In this document: piece by piece, positions 59,801-64,000 of the stretch
Position numbering within the stretch: position 1 is the first letter of the stretch
Layout of the letters: the number at the start of each line of letters is the position of its first letter
Origin: Cynocephalus volans
Taxonomy: Eukaryota; Chordata; Mammalia; Dermoptera; Cynocephalidae
DNA: 64,000 bases
NCBI RefSeq assembly: GCF_027409185.1
Contig: NC_084461.1
Coordinates: 142,211,001 to 142,275,000, forward strand
Direction: 5' to 3'
Program-made: the position numbers and the translations under genes
The notes under the pieces: model-generated
The model's input: only the letters and a program-made list of their open reading frames with translations
Database searches by the model: none
What the model was told of the DNA's origin: nothing

Positions 59801-62371
59801 TACAGAGTGCTGACTTTCTCCTGAGGCCGGGGTAGGATTTTGCTTGTTTGCCACTTCCTGGGCCTCGCTGGAGTCTTTGCACCTTGCAGGGAGTGTGTCC
59901 CACCCCATGGCAGCATCGCTGAGATTAGATGCCTGCTCTTTTCCCAAGAAGCTACAGTGCAGTAATTAATTCATTGTTCAAATTCCAGAGCAGGCAGGGT
60001 TTTAATCCCCTCTGAAATTGGTTTCGGATGTGGAAGTCATAGTTCTCCACCCTCTAATTGCAACGGGGAGATAATGCAGCATCAGTATCGCAATTTCGAG
60101 CACAGCATTGGGCTGGAAATAAATATCATTTAAGCTTTCAAAGCATGGCTGGCTGGAAACGTTTCCTTTTCTATTTTACAAATTTAATGCAGAGAAGAGG
60201 CTGTGCTTATTCAAAAGAACGATGCCTTTGGATGCCAAAAAAAAAAAAAAAAAAATTAAACGGGCATTTTGAATTCTAAGTAAACAGTCTTTCATGCTCA
60301 GAGTGAGATTCAAGTCAAATGGAGTGACTTGTTTGCATAGACTTGCTGAGATAATATTACTGTCCATTTGATTGAATTTACATTATGTTTTGTCATGCCA
60401 TTTATTTACATATACATTAAACTTTTCACAGAAAGTCTCACTCCTAAGCGAGGGTGACTGTGTCAGAGCCAGATGAGAAGACTGGGCAAATGGAACAAGA
60501 GGAAAAAATGCAATTTTGTAGGCACTATTTGGCTCATGTGTTTCTCTTCCATTACCCTGGTTTTAATCCTCCCTTTTTCCTTATGCAAAGAGGAACTAGA
60601 TTCTGTGTGGAGACTCTTGTGAATTTTTCAAAGGTCCTTGAACTTGACAATGAAAAACTCAGGACTTGTTCCCTCCCTTAGTACATACAGCGATGCTCTG
60701 ACTTCTTCCTATACCCATTGTTAATCAAGGGCTTTCAAACAAGACCCTCTGACAATTTTAGAACCTCAGCTGGTGTGAGTTTACCTTGGGCCCTTATCAA
60801 TGAGACAGAAACCAACATATTTTTTAGGAGACCCAACATTATCTTCATAACATTGTTTGTGCTTATATAGTGCTGTGTGCTTTCCAAAGCTCTGACAATA
60901 AAGCCTCTTGATAATATTTCTAGGGACAGAGAAAGTCAGAGTCTCCACACATTATTGATGAGGAAACTGAGGCTCAGAGAGGTTAAGAGACCTTTCCAAG
61001 GTCACACAGCATGCTAGAGGGAGGCAAGATTACAGCCCAGATGATCTCCAGGAACTCCCTGTAAGGAAGAATGGTGGTGAGGAAGTAATGTGCAGGTCTC
61101 AGATGAAGCCATGGGCTTCAGTCTCGCATTCTGTGAGGAACCTGCACCTTCTTCCTTGCAATCAGAAAATAAATCTCACTTATGAGGTTTAACTCTAAGA
61201 GTAATGACAGCAACGACAATATAATAAAAAATAATGGATAACTTTATAGAGTGGTTACTACATGCCACTCACTTTCTATACAAGCTCTCATTTCATCTTT
61301 ATAGCAAATGAGAAAGAAAGTAGCTCAGAACAATCTGAGAAATGTGAGGTCTGCTGAACTTATTGGGCCCAGGGAAATAGGAGCACAGAGTTTTAGTCAC
61401 GTCTCCCTCACCCATGTCCAGAATAATTGCTAAAAGACACTTTGTGGCAACAATTTCTAGGCTAGCTGCCACTACCAATGGGTATAGATTACTCAAATGT
61501 CATCACTAGTTGTACAATGTAACCCTCATTCTTTTTTTGTTGCAGAGTTCATAAAAGCTGTGATGTAATGAGCAATGTGTAGCCAGCCAGTAGCTCATGT
61601 TATTTCAGTGAACCAACATAAAGTCTTGGCAATTTTGAAACTGTCCCCTAACTTCTTTTCTCCCTTAAAAAACTGTTTACAACTGCTACACAGGGGAGCA
61701 CACATCAAAGGCAACTTGGGTTTATATTTCCTGGGCTGCAGTCCTCAACCTTGGCCCAAATAAACTCTTTGTTTTATATATTTTTACCCCTGTTTCTTCC
61801 TTTAGGTTAATACAAATATTTGAGAAAGGTATTATTACCACCTCCTTTTACAGATGATGAAACTGAAGTTTAGGGACATTACTAAATATAGGAGTCTGGA
61901 TTTGAATCCAGTGTGTCTGATTCCAGAGTCTATGCTCATAAGCCATTCATGCTGCCCACTACGTGCCAGGTGCCTTCTGTACAATATTGCCAATTTTCAC
62001 AATAACTTCACAGAAATAGAAAGTATTAGTCCTATTTTACCAAGGAGAAAATTGAGGCCCAGAGAGGTGAATAGTCTTGCTCAAGATCAAAGAGCTACTA
62101 AGGGGCAGTTTTAGGATACAAAATCCATGTCAGCCTGGTACATTCCCTTATGCTGAGATGCAGTGTCCACCACTGTGGGGAGATCTGGTGGCCCTGCAGC
62201 GAGGACTCGCAAGCCTGGGTGGGAGGTCACCACGGGGCTACTCACCACATTCTTGTAGAAGGAGTAAACCACCATCCTGGCCAGGCGGGAGTAACACCAG
62301 TGGCCATGCACAAGCAGCAGCTTCTTGAGGTATCTGAAGCGGGTGATGGCAAAGTCACTGGACATGACAGC
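41435..62371 (-). CDS. ATP10B: ATP10B, 3' part of gene (six coding exons, joined)
   Basis: Six minus-strand exons (62371-62246, 58227-58030, 56545-56465, 55103-54999, 45149-44962, 41891-41435) join in one frame to encode the C-terminal part of a P4-ATPase phospholipid flippase. The products carry family hallmarks: [12 protein letters not shown] after the hinge region, [57 protein letters not shown] and [15 protein letters not shown]. The class 5 members are ATP10A, ATP10B and ATP10D. The SDIDVFTFG segment, the [11 protein letters not shown] segment and a tail ending RRSQSSLTV fit ATP10B as I remember it, and not ATP10A or ATP10D. Introns measure 4018, 1484, 1361, 9849 and 3070 nt and all are GT-AG. 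ATP10B acts in late endosomes and lysosomes, moving glucosylceramide and phosphatidylcholine to the cytosolic leaflet (literature knowledge). The catalytic DKTGT, nucleotide-binding and hinge motifs lie upstream of this window. No stop or frameshift interrupts the exons, so the gene looks functional. Confidence 0.93.
41892..44961. other. ATP10B last intron
   Basis: 3070 nt. Contains minus-strand MIRs (42093-42245 and 44650-44800). The rest, including 42250-43080, shows no repeat I recognise, and I see no further exon. Confidence 0.6.
42093..42245 (-). repeat. MIR SINE
   Basis: TAGCTAACGTTTATTATGTA, AAGTGCTCTACATGTTACTA and TACAGATGAGGAAACTAGCT are the reverse complement of the MIR 3' half. 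Confidence 0.85.
44962..45149 (-). CDS. ATP10B: ATP10B coding exon, TM9-TM10 region
   Basis: This exon is 188 bp (62 codons plus 2 nt, so it ends in phase 2). It encodes [16 protein letters not shown], then [21 protein letters not shown], where NPYWVME is a family signature, then [16 protein letters not shown]. Two hydrophobic segments fit TM9 and TM10. The acceptor is CCCTCCACAG. The donor, GTTTGAG, is weaker than the others but keeps G at +5. The final arginine codon is split AG|G with the last exon. Confidence 0.93.
45486..45660 (+). mobile_element. CYN-type dimeric tRNA-Ile SINE
   Basis: Two tRNA-Ile-like units; the second (GGCCAGTTAGCTCACTTGGG...CCCCTTACCGGTCA) is closest to a tRNA. The tail is (AAAT)n. 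A perfect 15-bp target duplication TAAATGTTGGATAAA flanks it (45471-45485, 45661-45675). Confidence 0.93.
45690..47100 (-). repeat. old L1 fragment
   Basis: T-rich plus strand with inverted L1 phrases such as ATTTCTAAATGTTCTATTTG, CTTCCATTGTTGCCGTTGAG and TATCTGATAATTCCAATATC. Frames are destroyed. Confidence 0.6.
48065..48420 (-). repeat. L1 3' UTR fragment
   Basis: TTGAAACTTATTGATTGTAC, TGATCAAATCAGGATAGTTA, TTTCTTTGTGATGAGAACAT and a pyrimidine-rich stretch (CTCTCCCTATCTCCCTTCCC) match an L1MA-like 3' end in reverse. Confidence 0.75.
48935..49277 (+). repeat. MaLR LTR
   Basis: AAATGTTCATGTCCCCCTCA, GGAGGTAATTAGGTCATGGG, GGGATTAGTGTCCTTACAAG, CCAGCCTCCAGAACTGTGAG and a GGCAGACTAAGACA end match MST/MLT LTRs. 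Confidence 0.8.
49280..49800 (-). repeat. old L1 ORF2 3' fragment
   Basis: Inverted L1 phrases such as TTGGCTATTAAGAACAAAGC and CTCAGAAGTGGAATTGTATC correspond to the decayed end of ORF2. Confidence 0.6.
49803..50255 (+). repeat. MST-type MaLR LTR
   Basis: Starts TGCTATGGGTTTGAATGCAT, then GTGGGCCTTTTGGGAAGTGA, AGAGCCTCATGAAAGCATTC, GGACTTCTCAGCCTTCAGAA and TATTTTGTTATAGCAGTATA. It looks complete. Confidence 0.85.
50480..52740 (-). repeat. old L1 fragments on the minus strand
   Basis: 50480-51700 has inverted endonuclease-region phrases (TGTATTGAAATCTCACAGTA, GAATTTGTCCATTTCTCCTT). 51765-52065 is an L1 3' end (TACAATGTGTGATGATCAAA). 52090-52740 has an inverted ORF1-side region (CATTCCATTGTTTTCTGGCT). 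These are probably two or more insertions. Confidence 0.6.
50900..51056 (+). mobile_element. CYN-type dimeric tRNA-Ile SINE
   Basis: GGGCTGGCCCGTGGCTCACT starts it, with a second unit from GGCCATTTAGCTCACTGGCT. Target duplication AAAAGTGCATTTTGA at 50885-50899 and 51057-51071. It is inserted in an old L1. Confidence 0.92.
52757..53278 (-). mobile_element. 5'-truncated L1
   Basis: Only the end of ORF2 and the 3' UTR remain, like 19223-19830 of the full-length L1 (TTTAGCTCCCACAAATAAGT, TAGTATTCCATTGTGTAGAT, GAGGAACCTCCATACCATTT). A short plus-strand L1 piece of the same region lies at 53370-53470. Confidence 0.85.
53370..53470 (+). repeat. short L1 ORF2 fragment in opposite orientation
   Basis: AGGTTCCTCAAACAACTACA and GCTGGGTATATACCCAAAAG are plus-strand versions of sequence also present in 53170-53270 on the minus strand. 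Confidence 0.7.
54295..54530 (+). repeat. MIR SINE
   Basis: TTAGCATAGTGGTTAAAAGC, CTGTTTTCAAAATCTGTAAA and GAGGTTAAATTAGATAATGT follow MIR. Confidence 0.85.
54999..55103 (-). CDS. ATP10B: ATP10B coding exon, TM8 region
   Basis: This exon is 105 bp (35 codons, phase 0). It encodes [13 protein letters not shown] followed by a hydrophobic segment and [12 protein letters not shown]. The SDIDVFTFG and HQAMEMKTW segments are the best local evidence for ATP10B over ATP10A and ATP10D. The acceptor is CCTCTGCAG and the donor is GTAAGG. Confidence 0.93.
55104..56464. other. ATP10B intron
   Basis: 1361 nt. 55345-55480 resembles a MIR/L2-type repeat (GGTACTGTGCTAATTGCTAA). The rest is unassigned and no exon is seen. 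Confidence 0.5.
56465..56545 (-). CDS. ATP10B: ATP10B coding exon, TM7 region
   Basis: This exon is 81 bp (27 codons, phase 0). It encodes [15 protein letters not shown] and then [12 protein letters not shown], a single hydrophobic segment typical of TM7 in P4-ATPases. The acceptor is TTTCCTGGCAG and the donor is a consensus GTAAGT. It continues the SGQNSE end of the previous exon without a gap. Confidence 0.93.
56546..58029. other. ATP10B intron
   Basis: 1484 nt. Contains a MIR (56660-56880). The stretch 56950-57860 is unassigned; the 114-codon plus-strand frame at 57173 lacks any recognisable domain. Confidence 0.5.
56660..56880 (+). repeat. MIR SINE
   Basis: GGAGTGATTAAGAGAATGGA, TCAAGTCCCAGCTTTGCCAC and CCTAGTAAGTACTTAGTTAT match MIR. 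Confidence 0.85.
58030..58227 (-). CDS. ATP10B: ATP10B coding exon, TM5-TM6 region
   Basis: This exon is 198 bp (66 codons, phase 0). It encodes [17 protein letters not shown], then [23 protein letters not shown], then the invariant flippase loop [17 protein letters not shown]. Two hydrophobic stretches correspond to the TM5-TM6 hairpin of the family. The acceptor is CTGCCCACAG and the donor is GTAAGG. Confidence 0.94.
58470..58640 (+). repeat. MIR SINE
   Basis: ACTATGGCGGTTAAGAGTAC, CTTACTAGCTGTGTGACCTT and GGGCAAACTGCTTAACCTTT match MIR very well. Confidence 0.9.
59095..59375. repeat. AT-rich low-complexity region
   Basis: Repeated ATTATTA, TAATAATAAT and ATATTAATAT words at two blocks (59100-59170, 59285-59375). 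Confidence 0.8.
59635..59760 (+). repeat. L2 LINE 3' end
   Basis: TAGACTGCAAGCTTCACCAG, AGTGGGGACCGTGGCTGGCT and GTTCAATAGTGATTTAAATA match the L2 3' end. Confidence 0.7.
60840..61035 (-). repeat. MIR SINE
   Basis: GATGAGGAAACTGAGGCTCA, GAGAGGTTAAGAGACCTTTC and AAGGTCACACAGCATGCTAG are inverted MIR. Confidence 0.9.
61815..62110 (-). repeat. two MIR SINEs in tandem
   Basis: 61815-61945 and 61965-62110 each carry an inverted MIR core (TTTTACAGATGATGAAACTG; TTTTACCAAGGAGAAAATTG). Confidence 0.8.
62246..62371 (-). CDS. ATP10B: ATP10B coding exon, post-hinge segment
   Basis: This exon is 126 bp (42 codons, phase 0 at both ends). It begins [12 protein letters not shown], the sequence that in P4-ATPases directly follows the GIxGxEGMQ hinge motif, and continues with [18 protein letters not shown], leading toward transmembrane segment 5. 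The acceptor is TCTCTCAG before 62371 and the donor is GTGAGT at 62245-62240. A candidate branch point CTGAT (A at 62394) lies 22 nt upstream of the exon. An L1 fragment begins just beyond it. The preceding exon, with the DGAND hinge motif, was not found between here and 64000. Confidence 0.93.
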
Positions 62372-62401
62372 CTGAGAGAGGAGAATGGAGATATCAGCTC
62401 C

Positions 62402-63823
62402 CATCCATGGCCATCGATGCTCCAAAGAGCAACCAACTGATCTTTGACAAAGGCAACAAGCACATACATTGGGGAAAAGACCGCCTTTTCAATAAATGGT
62501 TCTGGGAAAACTGGACATCTATACGCAGAAAAATGAAACTAGACCTGCACCTCTCACCATATACCAAAATCAACTCAAAATGCATTAAAGACTTAAGTAT
62601 AAGACCTGAAACTATAAACTTACTAAAGGAAAACACAGGGGAAACACTTCAGGAAGTAGGACTGGGCAAAGACTTTGTGAGTAAGAGCCCCAAAGCACAA
62701 GGAACAAAAGAAAAAATGAATAAATGGGACTATATCAAACTAAAAAGCTTCTGCACAGCAAAGGAAACAATCGTCAGAGTGGAAAGACAACCTACAGAAA
62801 GGGAGAAAATATTTGCAAACTATACATCTGACAAGGGATTAATATCCAGAATATACATAGAACTGAAACAACCACACAGTAAAAAACCAAATAATCTAAT
62901 TAAAGAACGGGCAAAGGAGCTCAATAGTCATTTTTCAAAGGAAGACATTCAAATGGCCAACAGGTACATGAAAAAATGCTCAACATCACTAATTATCAGG
63001 GAAATGCAAATTAAAACCACACTGAGATATCATCTTACCCCAGTTAGACTGGCTGTAATAAAAAAGACCGAGAATAACAAATGCTGGTGAGGATGTGGAG
63101 AAGGGGGACTTCTATACTGTTGTTCTTCTGCACTGTTGGTGGGACTGTATATTAGCACATCCACTACGGAAAACAGTGTGGAGCTTTCTTAAACAACTAC
63201 AGATAGATCTACCACACGATCCAGCAATCCCATTTCTGGGTATATACCCAAATGAATGGAAATCATCATGTTGTAGGGATATGTGCACTCCCATGTTCAT
63301 TGTAGCTCTATTTACAATAGCTAAGATATAGAACCAATTTAAATGTCCATCAACAGATGACTGGATAAGGAAAAGGTGGTATCTATACACAATGGAATGC
63401 TACTTAGATATAAAAAAGAGTGAAATTTTGCCATTCACAGCAACATGGATGAGCTTGGAGAAAGTTATGTCAAGTGAAATAAGCTAGGCACAGAGGAAAA
63501 AATACCACATATTCTCATGCATAAGTGGAAGAAAAGAGAGCAAGAAGGAAAGAAAGAAAGACCACAGTGGTGTGGTGGACTTGTAGAGGTAGAGAACAGA
63601 CCAAGGGTTATCAGGGGTAGAAGGGTGGAGGGGGAGAGAGGTTGGGGAGAGGTTGGATGGGGGACACAGGGAAAGTTGCAATTTGTGGTAATGCTAATAG
63701 TATTGATATGATCATCACATCTTGTAGACTTTTTGCCAGCTCACAGGTGGTGATGGTCATCTTTGTGCCCCATGAATATGCATAATCAATAAAATAAACA
63801 AATATATCCTGGAAAAGAAAAAG
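62402..63823 (+). mobile_element. 5'-truncated L1 beside an ATP10B splice acceptor
   Basis: Starts in the middle of ORF2 ([17 protein letters not shown]) with a 227-codon open stretch to 63090. It then runs through the frameshifted ORF2 end (LLGIY- and [15 protein letters not shown] motifs), the 3' UTR and an A-rich end with AATAAA (near 63790). It is antisense to ATP10B. Its left edge is about 30 bp from the acceptor at 62372-62373. A possible short target duplication (AGCTCCC at 62397, GGCTCCC at 63824) is weak. Confidence 0.88.
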
Positions 63824-64000
63824 CGGCTCCCTCGAAGGTGATGCTTTGTTCTAGGTTTGTAGCTGGCAGGGTTTGAAAATCCCCTTGTCCTATGTGGTCA
63901 CTCAGGTGGCTCTTTGGACCCTGACACCCCACTCTGTCTACTGGGAAATCCAAACGTCACTAGAATCTAAGAAGGGCAGACCAGAAGGGACCAGTGTTCT
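63824..64000. other. ATP10B intron, right edge of window
   Basis: No repeat or exon recognised; the minus-strand frames do not encode the expected hinge-region exon. Confidence 0.5.

Larger units (their letters stand above)
58228..62245. other. ATP10B 4.0-kb intron
   Basis: Contains MIRs (58470-58640; minus-strand ones at 59380-59510, 60840-61035, 61205-61300, 61815-61945 and 61965-62110), an AT-rich stretch (59095-59375), a transposon fossil (59555-59630) and an L2 end (59635-59760). The stretch 59960-60440 looks non-repetitive apart from an A-run (60237-60256) and is a candidate intronic regulatory element. Confidence 0.55.

Noticed and set aside
41435..62371. Assignment to ATP10A or ATP10D
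   Set aside because: The SDIDVFTFG and HQAMEMKTW segments and the C-terminal tail fit ATP10B better from memory; an alignment would be decisive.

Overview
This window is mammalian nuclear DNA. It is low in coding density, has GT-AG introns and is packed with MIR, L2, L1 and MaLR-type repeats. No Alu, B1/B2 or carnivore-type SINE was seen. The lineage-specific SINEs are tRNA-Ile-like, both dimeric (10948-11118, 45486-45660, 50900-51056) and monomeric (18892-18968). They match what I know of the CYN family of colugos (Dermoptera), so the best guess is Galeopterus or Cynocephalus. That is inference from repeats, not a database match.

One protein-coding gene is clear. The right third (41435-62371, minus strand) carries the last six coding exons of a class 5 P4-ATPase lipid flippase, best matched to ATP10B. 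They encode the C-terminal half of the membrane domain, from just after the hinge region through the last transmembrane segment, plus a cytosolic tail. All six exons are open, phases join correctly and every intron boundary is GT-AG. Upstream exons lie beyond position 64000. The last coding exon ends at 41435 and the 3' UTR runs left from there. From about 40 kb down to 1 is intergenic DNA with no gene I can support.

Region by region: 1-4336 holds old MIR and LTR fragments. 4337-13228 is a nest of LTR elements on the minus strand: a MaLR element (MST/THE1-like internal region) broken by a second LTR element (LTR 11834-12229), broken in turn by a class I endogenous retrovirus (4893-11440) with two LTRs, a tRNA-Phe-type primer binding site and decayed gag, pro-pol and env. 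Its 5' LTR carries a CYN SINE. 13228-19200 holds an L1 3' end, a second copy of the middle LTR family and hAT-type fossils. 19223-25860 is a full-length but broken L1 on the minus strand, inserted into a hAT-type fossil with a 12-bp target duplication. 25873-41434 is intergenic, with L1 3' ends, an isolated L1 5' UTR (31735-33182), MaLR LTRs and microsatellites. The ATP10B introns hold further L1 and MaLR pieces. A 5'-truncated L1 (62402-63823) ends only about 30 bp upstream of an ATP10B splice acceptor.

I found no bacterial-type system, CRISPR array or functional RNA gene. The most interesting items are the L1 beside the ATP10B acceptor, the nested LTR structure, a palindromic AP-1/MARE-like site near 15040 and a few non-repetitive stretches that could be regulatory.
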